Origin: an uncultured Pseudodesulfovibrio sp.
GTDB lineage: Bacteria; Desulfobacterota; Desulfovibrionia; Desulfovibrionales; Desulfovibrionaceae
Direction of reading: 5' to 3'
Assembly: GCF_963662885.1 (NCBI RefSeq)
Contig: NZ_OY760059.1
Location: forward strand, 1,488,001-1,552,000
Length of the DNA stretch: 64,000 nucleotides
Shown: positions 42,146-51,623 of the stretch, in pieces
Position numbering within the stretch: position 1 is the first letter of the stretch
How the letters are laid out: every line of letters starts with the position of its first letter
Made by a program: the position numbers and the translations under genes
Notes under the pieces: generated by a model
Databases searched by the model: none
The model's input: the letters and a program-made list of their open reading frames with translations, nothing else
What the model was told of the DNA's origin: nothing

Positions 42146-43738
42146 ATGGATTTCTTGGACATTGGTTTGATTGTCGCCTCTGTGGTCTGCCTTGCCTTTC
42201 TGGTCCGCAGAGTGGCCCGGTGGCGATCCGGTCCGGACTGGAGCGGCCCTGTTTCCAGACAGGGTACGGCCAGGTCGTTCCTGGCCATAATCAAGGCCGT
42301 TGTCCTGGATGTCCTGCTGCTCGGGCGCGCGGGCCGGACCGGCAAGCTGCGCTGGCTGGCTCACTGTCTGGTCTTCTACGGATTCATGGGACTGCTTCTG
42401 TTTCACGCCATGGGGGGGCTGGTCACGGCCAATCTCTTCCCGGGCTACGAACCGACCCTGAATCCCTGGCAGCCCCTTCGCGACCTGCTGGGCGGGCTGG
42501 TTCTCATCGGGCTGGCCCTTATGGTTGTGCGCCGCGTGCGCGACAGGCGACTGTTCATGCTCTCCCGGTTTCAGGACTGGGCGCTCCTGCTCGTGGTCGG
42601 CGGCATCGTGGGCTCGGGGTTTCTGCTCGAGGCCTCCAAGATCATCTCCCCGGCCATGTTCGACGCCATGGTGGCCGAATACGGCGTGTACGAGGGCGGC
42701 CCCGAGGCCACCGCGCTCAAGGCGGCCTGGGCCGACCGGTTCGGCGTGGTCTTCCCGTCCGACAGGCTGGTCACGCCGGAGCGGGTGGAGCAGGGGCTCG
42801 AGGTCAACGACGAGAGCTGTACGGCCTGCCACAGCGACACCGCCTCGGCCTTCATCTCCAAGCCTCTGGCCGCCGCACTCACGCCTCTGGCTCCGGCCAT
42901 GAACCGCAGCCGTGCGGACCGCGTTTTCTGGTACGTGCACATTCTTTTCTGTCTGGTGGGGCTGGCGGCGTTGCCGTACGCCAAGTTCCTGCACCCTTTG
43001 ACCACCCCGGCCAATCTGGCCGCGCGCAAAGGGCGGCGTGACCGTGGCCGTCCCGGCAGCCGCGTGGCCCGCGGGTTGGGACTGGACGCCTGCACCCGTT
43101 GCGGCGAGTGCAGCCTGCACTGCAGCGTGGCCCCGTCCTTCACCGCGCTGGGCAACCCGGACATTCTGCCCTCGGAAAAGCTCGCATCGCTCAAGGCGTT
43201 CCGCGACCGGGAATTGTCCGGTCTTGGATTGGAGCGGTTCGCCGAAGGCAGCCGCATCTGTTCCGAGTGCCTGCGCTGCACCGACATCTGCCCGGCGGGC
43301 ATCAATCTGCAGGACCTGTGGCTGTCATCCAAACCCCTGGCCGCCGCGTCCGTTCCGGACCCGAACCAGGCGGTCCGGTCCATGACGGTTGCCGCCCGCA
43401 GCGCCATCTGCTGTCAGATCGAGCCCGAGGGGCTGGCCGACAAGCGCGAGTCGTTCTGGGCCTGCGTGCAGTGCACCACCTGCACCAGCGTTTGTCCGGT
43501 GGTGGCGGTCAGCGAAGACCCGTCGCGCGATCTGGACCTGTTGCCTCAGCAGATCATGAACCTGCTGCGCATGGGGCTGAAGGATGAGGCGCTCGGAGTG
43601 CGCATGGTCTGGAGCTGCACCACCTGCTACAAGTGCCAGGAGCATTGCCCGCAGGACATCCGCGTGGCCGATGTGCTCTATGAACTGCGCAATACCGCGG
43701 CCGCGCGACTGCGTCAGGCCGGGGGCGAGGAGGCTTGA
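42146..43738 (+). CDS. Membrane electron-transfer subunit: cytochrome b, c-heme and HdrC-like fusion
   Basis: A 530-residue protein with an N-terminal NarI/DsrM/HdrE-like cytochrome b domain (about 1-285). It has five membrane helices and His residues in helices (HCLVFYGFMGLLLFHAMGG, FWYVHILFC). The periplasmic-type loop carries a c-type heme motif, ESCTACHSD (CxxCH). The C-terminal part holds HdrC/GlpC-type clusters CTRCGECSLHCSV and CSECLRCTDICPAG, then a second ferredoxin pair CVQCTTCTSVCPV and CTTCYKCQEHCPQ. It stands where glpC would be and probably passes G3P electrons into the menaquinone or c-cytochrome pool. Confidence 0.85.
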   Translation: MDFLDIGLIVASVVCLAFLVRRVARWRSGPDWSGPVSRQGTARSFLAIIKAVVLDVLLLGRAGRTGKLRWLAHCLVFYGFMGLLLFHAMGGLVTANLFPGYEPTLNPWQPLRDLLGGLVLIGLALMVVRRVRDRRLFMLSRFQDWALLLVVGGIVGSGFLLEASKIISPAMFDAMVAEYGVYEGGPEATALKAAWADRFGVVFPSDRLVTPERVEQGLEVNDESCTACHSDTASAFISKPLAAALTPLAPAMNRSRADRVFWYVHILFCLVGLAALPYAKFLHPLTTPANLAARKGRRDRGRPGSRVARGLGLDACTRCGECSLHCSVAPSFTALGNPDILPSEKLASLKAFRDRELSGLGLERFAEGSRICSECLRCTDICPAGINLQDLWLSSKPLAAASVPDPNQAVRSMTVAARSAICCQIEPEGLADKRESFWACVQCTTCTSVCPVVAVSEDPSRDLDLLPQQIMNLLRMGLKDEALGVRMVWSCTTCYKCQEHCPQDIRVADVLYELRNTAAARLRQAGGEEA

Positions 43739-44610
43739 TGCGCTACGCCTATTTCCCGGGATGCAAGATTCCCCATCATCTGCCCCAGTACGGGGATTCG
43801 GTCCGGGCCGTGTGCCGCTCCCTGGACGTGGAACTGGTGGATATCGAGTTCAACTGCTGCGGCTATCCGGTGCGCCACGAAAGCGAACTGGCCTCCGTGT
43901 TTTCGGCGGCGTGCAACTTCGCCCTGGCCGAACGGGCCGGGGTGCCGATCATGACCCCGTGCAAATGCTGTTTCGGCAACCTCAAGTATGCGGCCTCGCG
44001 CCTGCATGAGAACGCCTATCTGGCCGGGGAGGTCGAGGGGCTGCTGGCCCGAGAGGGGCTGGCCATGCCGCAGCGTTTCGAGGTTCGCCATCTGCTGACC
44101 GTTCTGGACAGCGACGTGGGCGCGGAGACCCTGGCCGAACGGGCGACTCTGCCCCTGTACGGGGTCAAGGTGGCCTGCCACTACGGCTGCCACGCGCTTC
44201 GGCCCGGCAAGGTCACCGGATTCGATGATCCGTTGGCCCCCACCGTGTTCGAGCGGGTGGTCACCGCCCTTGGGGCCCAGACCGTTGACTGGGCTCTGCG
44301 CCTGGAATGTTGCGGTCACCCCCTGCGAGGGCGCGATGACGTCATCAGCGAATCGTTGATGCGCCGCAAGCTGGAGAGCGCGAACGATGCCGGAGCGCAT
44401 GTCCTTGCCACGGCCTGCACTTATTGCCAGATGCAGTTCGACGTGGAGCGGGACCGCCATCCGTTCAATAGCCCCTGGCGGACCATGCCCCCGGCCGTGC
44501 TTGTCAGCCAACTGGTCGGCGCGGCCCTGGGGTTCGAGGAGGCCCGGCTCGGTCTTTCCCGCAACCGCATACCCTGGGCCAAATCTGTTTTATCCAAAGA
44601 CGTTTCATGA
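43738..44610 (+). CDS. HdrB-like CCG-domain protein of the G3P dehydrogenase operon
   Basis: A 290-residue cytosolic protein with two CCG cysteine domains: FPGCKIPHH, FNCCGYPVRHES and CKCCFGNLKY in the first; HYGCHALRPGK, ECCGHPLRG and CTYCQMQFD in the second. This pattern is HdrB-type and coordinates non-cubane [4Fe-4S] clusters. Its ATG is inside the previous stop (TGATG). It takes the role of the C-terminal CCG part of classical GlpC, which is here split from the ferredoxin part. Confidence 0.88.
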   Translation: MRYAYFPGCKIPHHLPQYGDSVRAVCRSLDVELVDIEFNCCGYPVRHESELASVFSAACNFALAERAGVPIMTPCKCCFGNLKYAASRLHENAYLAGEVEGLLAREGLAMPQRFEVRHLLTVLDSDVGAETLAERATLPLYGVKVACHYGCHALRPGKVTGFDDPLAPTVFERVVTALGAQTVDWALRLECCGHPLRGRDDVISESLMRRKLESANDAGAHVLATACTYCQMQFDVERDRHPFNSPWRTMPPAVLVSQLVGAALGFEEARLGLSRNRIPWAKSVLSKDVS

Positions 44611-44654
44611 TATGCGGGGGATTCCCCATACCCTGACCACAAGGAGCAGCGACC

Positions 44655-46166
44655 ATGGCCAAATATGTCGGAGCCGTCGATTCGGGAACCACCAGCAGCC
44701 GGTTCATCATCTTTGACGAGCGGGGCCGCATAGTCGGCCAGGACCAGAAGGAGCACCGCCAGATCTACCCCAAGCCCGGCTGGGTGGAGCACGACCCCAT
44801 GGAGATCTGGCGGAACACCGGCGAGGTCATCCGGGGCGCGTTGACCAAGTCCGGGCTCAAGGGGAGCGACCTGGCGGCCATCGGCATCACCAACCAGCGC
44901 GAGACCACCGTGGTCTGGGACCGCTGCACCGGCGAACCGTTCTATAACGCCATCGTCTGGCAGTGCACCCGGACCCACGACATATGCAAGGCCCTGACCG
45001 AAGAGGGCGGCCAGGACCGTTTCCGGGAGGCCACCGGCCTGCCTGTGGCGACCTATTTTTCCGGCCCCAAGATCCGCTGGATTCTCGACAACGTGCCCGA
45101 GGCCAGAGCGGCCGCAGAGCGGGGCGACGCCCTGTTCGGGACCATCGAGACCTGGATCATCTGGTGGCTGACCGGCGGGCCCAAGGGCGGGGCGCACGTC
45201 ACGGACGTGACCAACGCCAGCCGGACCATGCTCATGGACCTGAAGACCCTTTCCTGGGACGAGGAGATCATGAAGATCCTGGGTGTTCCCATGAGCGGGC
45301 TCGCGCGCATCGTGCCGTCGTCCGACGAAGGGACCTGGGGGCCGACCTCGGAGAGCGGACCGTTGGGCGCACGCGTACCGGTCTGCGGCGCGGTGGGCGA
45401 TCAGCAGGCCGCCCTGGTCGGCCAGACCTGCTTCGCGCCGGGCCAGGCCAAGAACACCTACGGCACCGGCTGCTTCCTGCTCATGCACACCGGGCATGAG
45501 CCCATCCAGTCCAAGCACGGTCTTATAACCACCCTGGCCTATCAGTTTTCCAACCGCAAACCGTCCTACTGCCTGGAAGGGTCCATCGCCATCGCCGGAG
45601 CACTGGTCCAGTGGTTGCGCGACAACCTCAAGATGTTCGAATCCGCGCCCGAGGTCGAGGCGCTGGCCGCCAAGGTCGAGGACACGGGCGGCTCGTATAT
45701 CGTGCCCGCCTTCTCCGGTCTGTACGCCCCGTACTGGCGGCCCGACGCGCGCGGGGTCATGGTCGGCCTGACCCGGTACATCAACCGCAACCATATCGCC
45801 CGGGCCGTGCTCGAGGCCACGGCCTATCAGACCAAGGACATTGTCGAGGCCATGAACCGGGACTCCGGCGTGGAACTCAAATCCCTCAAGGCGGACGGCG
45901 GCATGGTCTACAACGAGCTGCTCATGCAATTCCAATCCGATATCCTCAACGTGCCTGTGGTCCGCCCCAAGGTGGCCGAGACCACCTGCCTGGGCGCGGC
46001 CTACGCAGCGGGCATCGCCTCCGGGTTCTGGTCCGGGCGCGAGGAACTCTACAACAACTGGGAAGAGGACAAGACCTGGCAGCCGAACATGGACGAAAAG
46101 GACCGTGCCGAGAAATACGCCGGGTGGAAGAAGGCCGTGGAGCGGACTTACGGCTGGGTGGAGTAA
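44655..46166 (+). CDS. glpK: Glycerol kinase
   Basis: 503 residues, the usual length. The N-terminal phosphate motif DSGTTSSRFIIFDERGR, the FGGY signature region YAPYWRPDARGVMVGLTRYI and the glycerol contacts TNQRETTVVWDR are present. It converts imported glycerol to glycerol 3-phosphate, the inducer for GlpR and substrate of GlpAB. The preceding AAGGAG site is 10 bases before the ATG. Confidence 0.96.
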   Translation: MAKYVGAVDSGTTSSRFIIFDERGRIVGQDQKEHRQIYPKPGWVEHDPMEIWRNTGEVIRGALTKSGLKGSDLAAIGITNQRETTVVWDRCTGEPFYNAIVWQCTRTHDICKALTEEGGQDRFREATGLPVATYFSGPKIRWILDNVPEARAAAERGDALFGTIETWIIWWLTGGPKGGAHVTDVTNASRTMLMDLKTLSWDEEIMKILGVPMSGLARIVPSSDEGTWGPTSESGPLGARVPVCGAVGDQQAALVGQTCFAPGQAKNTYGTGCFLLMHTGHEPIQSKHGLITTLAYQFSNRKPSYCLEGSIAIAGALVQWLRDNLKMFESAPEVEALAAKVEDTGGSYIVPAFSGLYAPYWRPDARGVMVGLTRYINRNHIARAVLEATAYQTKDIVEAMNRDSGVELKSLKADGGMVYNELLMQFQSDILNVPVVRPKVAETTCLGAAYAAGIASGFWSGREELYNNWEEDKTWQPNMDEKDRAEKYAGWKKAVERTYGWVE

Positions 46167-46185
46167 GCAACCAAAGGAAGGCGAG

Positions 46186-47304
46186 ATGACGAGCGAAGCG
46201 AGGTCGGGCGGGCGCATCCCCATGCTGGATGTCGCCCGGTTCCTGGGCATGTTCCTGGTCTACTACGGACATGCCGTGGAGCGCATCATGTACCTGAAGA
46301 GTCCGGTGGCCGCCACCCAGTACAAGTTCATTTATTCCTTCCACATGCCGTTTTTCTTCCTGCTGGCCGGGTTCACCCTGGCTCCGGAAAAGGCGCGTCT
46401 ACCCGTGGTCCGCTTCCTCAAACGGCTGGCCGCTTCCCGGCTGGTCCCCTACGTGGCTTTCTCGGCCCTGCTGCTGGTTTTGAGTCTGCTGTTCGCCGGG
46501 CATTTCCCGTTGCTCGACCTGACCAAGGGCGAGGAATATCTCAAGGGGTTATGGTACACGCTGCTGGGATTCCCCCTGTTCAACATCCCCCTCTGGTTTC
46601 TGGCCGCCCTTGTCGTGGTGGAGCTTATCCACTTCGTGGTGGGCCGGTTCCTGGATACCGGGCTGAAGATCGCCCTGGCCGCGCTGGTCTGCTACCTGGG
46701 CGGCTACTACCTGACCCTGCATGTCACGCTGCTCCCCGGCCCGACCTACTGGCTCATCCCGGAGGCGCCGGTGTCCTATGCCTTCTATCTGGTCGGTGTG
46801 CTCATGCGCCGGGAGTCGGTGTTCATCGGCGGGCAACCCCGTTGGCGGTTCCTGGTCGGAGCCGGTATGTGCCTGCTGGCCGTCATCCTGACCTTCGATC
46901 TGAACAAGGGGCCGTTTCGCCTGTTCGAGGCCGTGGTCATCGTAGCCTCGGGCCACGGCAACGTGCTGCTCTTTCCGCTGACCGCCCTGGCCGGGAGCCT
47001 GTTTCTGCTGCTGGTCGCGCGCAGCGCCGGGGCCAACAGGTTCCTCATGTTCCTGGGGGAAAACGTGCTGGTCCTGTTCTGCCTGAACGGTGTGTTCTAT
47101 CATTATTTCAATGGCCCGTTCGCGGACTGGTATGTTCGCACCTTCCCGGACCATTGGGCGGCGGTGACGGCCGTGACCTTCGGATTCACGGTGCTCTCGC
47201 TTGCGGCCTGCCTGCCCGCCATCTGGCTGCTCAAGCGCTTCCTGCCGCAGTTGGTGGGCAAGCCTCGGGCCAAGGGACCGCTGCTGCCGCGCCTGGTATC
47301 GTAA
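46186..47304 (+). CDS. Acyltransferase family 3 membrane protein
   Basis: A 372-residue inner-membrane acyltransferase with about ten membrane segments. The N-terminal motif MLDVARFLGMFLVYYGHAVE carries the conserved His of the family, followed by HMPFFFLLAGFTL. Such enzymes O-acetylate cell-surface sugars; the acceptor is unknown. It starts 19 bases after glpK, so it may be co-transcribed, with no obvious link to glycerol use. Confidence 0.85.
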   Translation: MTSEARSGGRIPMLDVARFLGMFLVYYGHAVERIMYLKSPVAATQYKFIYSFHMPFFFLLAGFTLAPEKARLPVVRFLKRLAASRLVPYVAFSALLLVLSLLFAGHFPLLDLTKGEEYLKGLWYTLLGFPLFNIPLWFLAALVVVELIHFVVGRFLDTGLKIALAALVCYLGGYYLTLHVTLLPGPTYWLIPEAPVSYAFYLVGVLMRRESVFIGGQPRWRFLVGAGMCLLAVILTFDLNKGPFRLFEAVVIVASGHGNVLLFPLTALAGSLFLLLVARSAGANRFLMFLGENVLVLFCLNGVFYHYFNGPFADWYVRTFPDHWAAVTAVTFGFTVLSLAACLPAIWLLKRFLPQLVGKPRAKGPLLPRLVS

Positions 47305-47345
47305 CCCGGGTCCCAAGGCCGACCGATCTCTCCCCGGCAAAAATG

Positions 47346-47383
47346 AAAGCCTCGCAATGCGTTCCGGCATTGCGAGGCTTTTT
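47346..47383. terminator. Terminator between the acyltransferase and rubrerythrin
   Basis: AAAGCCTCGCAATGC and GCATTGCGAGGCTTT pair perfectly over 15 bp, with a T run on the plus side. It can also act on the convergent rubrerythrin transcript. Confidence 0.92.
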
Positions 47384-47433
47384 GTCATGTAGCCTAGGCT
47401 CCGTGCGGAGAAGCAGGGAGTCTGTGGAGTGGC

Positions 47434-48042
47434 TTAGTACGCGGTGAAGCCGTCCTTCTGCTTGAAACAGATGGGGCACTTTTCGAAGTCCTCGCCCTTG
47501 TGGATGTAACCACAGACCGGGCAAAGATAGAACTTTTCGTCGTCCGGCGCGTCGAGGTCGTTGTATGCGGCCAGATAGCGTTCTGCGTGGACCGATTCGG
47601 CAAGCTTGGCCCGCGAGAACACCATGACAGCCTTGTTGTTTCCCTCTTCCTGGGCCTTCTTGATGAAGGACGGGTACATGTCCGAGGTTTCGTAGATCTC
47701 GCCGTTGGCCCCGGAGATGAGGTTCAGGTCGCAGGTGCCGGGAACCGGCGCGTCGACCGTGGGCTTTTCGTAATCCGGGTCCATGTCGGCAACCAGGCCA
47801 TACTCCAGGTCGATATGAATCTGCTCGGCGGCAGCCGTGGCAGTGAAGAGGCGGGCGATCTGGTCGTAGCCCTGCTCCTTGGCGGCCTTGGCAAAGGCCA
47901 GATATTTGTTGTGGGCGCCGGTCTCACCGCTGATGGCGGCTTTCAGGTTTTCCAGGGTGGTGCCCACGGTGGTCTTGCTGTCGGAGGCGGCATTGAAGTT
48001 GGTTGAATTCTTGGTATTGGGGGCTTGTGCTCGAACTTTCAT
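47434..48042 (-). CDS. rbr: Rubrerythrin
   Basis: A 202-residue diiron peroxide-detoxifying protein. The ferritin-like domain has the ExxH ligands in ETGAHNKYLAFA, AEQIHIDLEY and AKLAESVHAERYLAA. The C-terminal rubredoxin domain reads YLCPVCGYIHKG and CPICFKQKDGF. ATG 48042 is chosen because GGAG lies eight bases before it. It would reduce H2O2 in anaerobic conditions. The gap to 48301 looks promoter-like but shows no clear PerR box. Confidence 0.93.
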   Translation of the reverse strand: MKVRAQAPNTKNSTNFNAASDSKTTVGTTLENLKAAISGETGAHNKYLAFAKAAKEQGYDQIARLFTATAAAEQIHIDLEYGLVADMDPDYEKPTVDAPVPGTCDLNLISGANGEIYETSDMYPSFIKKAQEEGNNKAVMVFSRAKLAESVHAERYLAAYNDLDAPDDEKFYLCPVCGYIHKGEDFEKCPICFKQKDGFTAY

Positions 48043-48301
48043 GAAATGCACTCCTTTATGTTTTTGCGTCCGTATTCAGGCATATTCTTACATGCACGGA
48101 TAGAGATGTTTCGTGTGCTTGGCATAGCTTCAAATGCGGCGAACCTCAATGGCTTTCCGTGTAAGGCGTCGATTGAGCCAGGTTTTGGGGATAAATTCCA
48201 GGATATTGGAAAAAATAAAAGGAAAGGACGCTATGCCTGGCAGCACCGGTCCATGATCCAGCCTGATTATTGGGAATGACGCCCAGGCGTGCGGGACAGG
48301 G

Positions 48302-49456
48302 TCAGTAGGCCGCCTCAAGAATCGCGATCAATTCCTCGCGGGTCAGCTCCACCGGATTGCCCTTCATGCTGCTGGCCTTCGCCGCCTGATCAGCCAACTC
48401 GCCGAAGTCCGCGCTTTCAACGCCCAGCTCCCCGAGGGTCGGGATGGACATGTCCTCGCAGAGTTCGCGTACCCAGGCCGCGCCGTCCTCGGCGTCGCAG
48501 GCAACGTCCGCAGTCAGCATGACCGCAATCTCCCGATAGGCGTGCAGAGACGGGGAATCGGGATCGCGTTCACGCAGGGCGCGCAGATTGGCCTCCATGA
48601 CATGGGGCAGCAGCGAGGCGCAGACCGCGCCGTGTGGCGCATGGCTCTTGCCGCCGATGGGCGCGGCAAACCCGTGCACCGCGCCGAGCTTGGCGTTTGC
48701 CAGGCAGATGCCGGACAGCAGGGCGGCCAGGGCCATGTCTTCTCTGGCCGACATGTCCTCGCCGTCCTCGTATGCCAGCGGCAGGGCCGTGGCCGCGCGC
48801 ATCAGGCCCTCCCTGCACAGGGCGTCGGTCATCGGCGTACTCAGGGGCGTGACGAAAGCCTCCATGAGCTGGGTCAGGGCGTCCATACCCGTGGCCGCAG
48901 TGACATGAGGCGGCATGGACGCCGCGAGCTGTGGGTCTATCACGGCCACATCGGCGATCATGTCCGTGGAACGCAGGCTGACCTTGACCCCGTGCTCACG
49001 GCTGAGCAGCACGCCGTTGGCCGTGACCTCGGAGCCCGTGCCCGAGGTGGTCGGCGCGGTGATCAGGGGGACAGGGCGCTGTGTCAGGGGCTTTCCCCTG
49101 CCGACCACTTCCAGGTATTCGTAGATGTCGTCCGTGTTGGTGATCAGCGCGGCCACAACCTTGGCCGTGTCCATGACCGACCCTCCGCCCAGACCGATGA
49201 CCACGTCGCAACCCGCTTGGCGGGCCATTTCGGCCGCCCTGGCCGCGCTTTCGGTGTCGGGTTCGCCGGAGACAGGCACGACCAGCGGTGCGCACAGGGT
49301 TTGGGTCAGTCCGTCCACGAGCCATTGGGCGCGCTCGGGGTTGCCGCCCGTTACCAGGCAGGGGCGGCTGCCCAGGTCCTTGGCCAGTTCAGGGATGCGT
49401 TGCGCCGCTCCGGTTGCAAAGAGTATTTTCGAGGCCGTGGCAAAGGTGAACTGCAT
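48302..49456 (-). CDS. Iron-containing alcohol dehydrogenase
   Basis: 384 residues of the Fe-ADH group. The NAD motif GLGGGSVMDTAKVVAALITN is at about 90-110 and the metal-binding region HGAVCASLLPHVMEAN at about 255-270, with GAVHGFAAPIGGKSHAPHGA before it. It oxidises or reduces primary alcohols/aldehydes or diols; the substrate is not readable. ATG 49456 gives MQFTFATASKILFATGAAQR, the usual start of the family. Confidence 0.92.
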   Translation of the reverse strand: MQFTFATASKILFATGAAQRIPELAKDLGSRPCLVTGGNPERAQWLVDGLTQTLCAPLVVPVSGEPDTESAARAAEMARQAGCDVVIGLGGGSVMDTAKVVAALITNTDDIYEYLEVVGRGKPLTQRPVPLITAPTTSGTGSEVTANGVLLSREHGVKVSLRSTDMIADVAVIDPQLAASMPPHVTAATGMDALTQLMEAFVTPLSTPMTDALCREGLMRAATALPLAYEDGEDMSAREDMALAALLSGICLANAKLGAVHGFAAPIGGKSHAPHGAVCASLLPHVMEANLRALRERDPDSPSLHAYREIAVMLTADVACDAEDGAAWVRELCEDMSIPTLGELGVESADFGELADQAAKASSMKGNPVELTREELIAILEAAY

Positions 49457-49520
49457 GGGATCTCCGGGTTGGGGTCGGTGGAGAGGCCAACGTAGCACCG
49501 CACTTTGCCCTATCGCAAGA

Positions 49521-49558
49521 AAAAGCCCCGGCCCGCTGTCGAGCGGTCCGGGGCTTTA
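49521..49558. terminator. Terminator between two minus-strand genes
   Basis: AAAGCCCCGGCCCGCT and AGCGGTCCGGGGCTTT pair with a single mismatch, with A/T runs on both sides. It separates the alcohol dehydrogenase from the HdrD-like gene. Confidence 0.88.
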
Positions 49559-49582
49559 TATGATCTAATCAGTATGCCGGGA

Positions 49583-50881
49583 TCAATCCAGTTCCACGCC
49601 CAGGGATTCCCATTGGGCCTTGGCCTCGGCTTCGGCCGCGTCGATGCGCTCCTTGTCCCAGGGCTCTATGACCAGCGCCTCGGCCACCAGCTGCCAGAGG
49701 TATTTCACCTCGTACTTGCGATCCTGGTAGAACTTGGGGATGCGGCGCATGAGCTGGTCGCGGCAGTTGGAGCAGCCCACGACGACCACATCGGCCCCGC
49801 TGTCCTCGATCTGCTGCTGCTTGATACGGGCGTGCCAGGCCGACTGCTTCTCGTAGGGCAGGGGCCACAGGCCGCCGCCCGCGCCGCAGCAGTAGTTCTT
49901 CTCCCGGTTGGGGGTCAGCTCCACGAAGTCGTCCACGCACTGCTGCATGATCCAGCGCGGCTCCTCGAAATAGCCTTTGCCGAAAGTGCGCTGCAGTTCC
50001 CGGCCGTGCTTGCAGGAGTCGTGGAAGGTGAATTTGCGGCCCGCGTGCACGGACTTGTCGAGCTTGATGCGGCCGTCGCGAATGACCTCGATGAGGTAGT
50101 CGTAGAGGTAGAGGAAATTCACCCGGTTTTCGGGGTTCTCCTCGGCTAGCTTGGCCATGCCCTTGCGCGCGCCGTAGGAGCCGCCGCCGCAGTCGGGCAT
50201 GATCATCCGGCCGATCTCGTGCTCCTTCATGTACTCGATCTTGCGCCGGGCAAGCTCCTTGTTGCCTTCCTCGTTGCCGGTGAACAGAGCCCAGTCAACG
50301 GCTTCCCAGTTGCGGCCGGGCACGGTCCAGTTTTCCTTGGCCGCGTAGAATATCTTCCACCACCAGAACTGGTCCTCGAAGTCGCCGTACACTTCCTTGG
50401 AGTTGGGGAAGAACAGGGTGTCCGCACCCTGTTTGTCGATGGGCACGTAAAAGCCGGGACATTCCTCCTCGGCCAGTTCGTTGCCCAGGTCGGCCATGGA
50501 CTCGAAATATTCCTGCTGGGGAATGGCCAGATTGTTGCCGGTCTCCAGGTTGTTGACCATGCCCTTGTGCAGGGAACCCGGCACCTGGTCGCGGGGCCGC
50601 AGCCCCTTGAGCTTGCCCATGAGCGAGGTGATGTCGATACCGCCCGGGCAGGCTCCGGTGCACCGGCCGCAGCCCGTGCACAGCCACGGGAAATCCGAAG
50701 CCACGACCTCGTCCACGAGCCCGTTGGCCAGCATGCGCATGACCTTGCGCGCGTCGAGACCGTCCAGCCCCGGAGCCCCGGTGGTCGGGCAGACGTTGGC
50801 GCAGGTGCCGCAGACCAGACAGTTGGCAAAATTGAAGTCGGCCAGAAATTCCAAATCCTTGCAGGCCATGGATCGTTGCAT
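49583..50881 (-). CDS. HdrD-like iron-sulfur protein (TmcB-related)
   Basis: A 432-residue cytosolic protein starting at ATG 50881 (MQRSMACKDLEF). Two ferredoxin motifs, CLVCGTCANVCPTTGAP and CTGCGRCTGACPGG, precede two CCG-type domains: a divergent one (MPDCGGGSYGARKG) and a canonical one (HDSCKHGRELQ, NYCCGAGGGLW, GCSNCRDQL). This is the HdrD/TmcB arrangement of sulfate reducers. It probably transfers electrons between cytoplasmic donors and a membrane partner; no partner gene is next to it. Confidence 0.85.
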   Translation of the reverse strand: MQRSMACKDLEFLADFNFANCLVCGTCANVCPTTGAPGLDGLDARKVMRMLANGLVDEVVASDFPWLCTGCGRCTGACPGGIDITSLMGKLKGLRPRDQVPGSLHKGMVNNLETGNNLAIPQQEYFESMADLGNELAEEECPGFYVPIDKQGADTLFFPNSKEVYGDFEDQFWWWKIFYAAKENWTVPGRNWEAVDWALFTGNEEGNKELARRKIEYMKEHEIGRMIMPDCGGGSYGARKGMAKLAEENPENRVNFLYLYDYLIEVIRDGRIKLDKSVHAGRKFTFHDSCKHGRELQRTFGKGYFEEPRWIMQQCVDDFVELTPNREKNYCCGAGGGLWPLPYEKQSAWHARIKQQQIEDSGADVVVVGCSNCRDQLMRRIPKFYQDRKYEVKYLWQLVAEALVIEPWDKERIDAAEAEAKAQWESLGVELD

Positions 50882-51091
50882 GGTTGTTCCCTCGCTTGAT
50901 GCGATATCCGGCGGGGTCAAACGCCGGGAAAAGCCCGGTCAGCCCCGAAGGAGAATCCCCCCCTACCTGAGAGTCCACGGCAAGTCAAAAGGGTGATTTC
51001 ATCGGTCTGCGGCCTTGGAAAATGACTTGTGGAACTCGGCCCTTTAGGTATCGTATCGGTAATGCATTACAAATTATAAAGAGGAATGAAT

Positions 51092-51445
51092 ATGAGCAAG
51101 AAAAACATCCCCTTTCAGACCGTGGACTGGTCCACGGTTCCCCGGACGGAGCACAAGGGAGAAACCGGGGGCGCCTATTGGCAGACGCTGCAATTCGACG
51201 GGTTGCGGGTTCGGGTCGTGGAATACTCCAAGGGGTACAGGGCGGACCATTGGTGCGAGAAGGGGCACATCGTCTATTGCCTGGAGGGCGAGGTGACCAA
51301 TGAACGGCAGGATGGGCCGAGTTCGGTCCTGACGCCGGGCATGTCCTACATTGTTTCCGATGATCTGAGCTCTCACCGGTCCGTTACCGAGACCGGGGTC
51401 AAGCTGCTGATCATCGACGGCGACTTCCTGAAACTGAAATCCTGA
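51092..51445 (+). CDS. DHCW-motif cupin protein
   Basis: A 117-residue single-domain cupin. The motif YRADHWCEKGHIVYCLEGEV has the Asp-His-Trp-Cys-type signature, followed by LTPGMSYIVSDDLSSHRSV, the second cupin motif. ATG 51092 is preferred, with GAGG seven bases before it. DHCW-type cupins are small anaerobe proteins of unknown role; a metal or redox function is plausible from the His/Cys pair. It is transcribed alone and away from the HdrD-like gene. Confidence 0.88.
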   Translation: MSKKNIPFQTVDWSTVPRTEHKGETGGAYWQTLQFDGLRVRVVEYSKGYRADHWCEKGHIVYCLEGEVTNERQDGPSSVLTPGMSYIVSDDLSSHRSVTETGVKLLIIDGDFLKLKS

Positions 51446-51623
51446 TCTGTCTCGGCCCTTCTCCTCGTAGGTCATGGGCGCCACCGGCCATAGGTTTTGA
51501 GTCGGTACCGGGTTTGGGGCAAGGGCGTTGGATGTGTATGGTTAAACTGGACTGACCGGCTGTGAATTGGTAGGGATTTCCCCTTGCTGAATATTTTGAC
51601 GTGCTCCCGGCGGTGTCGAGTTC

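Noticed and set aside
44421..46250. Minus-strand ORF of 609 aa
   Set aside because: Shadow of glpK; no domain signal.
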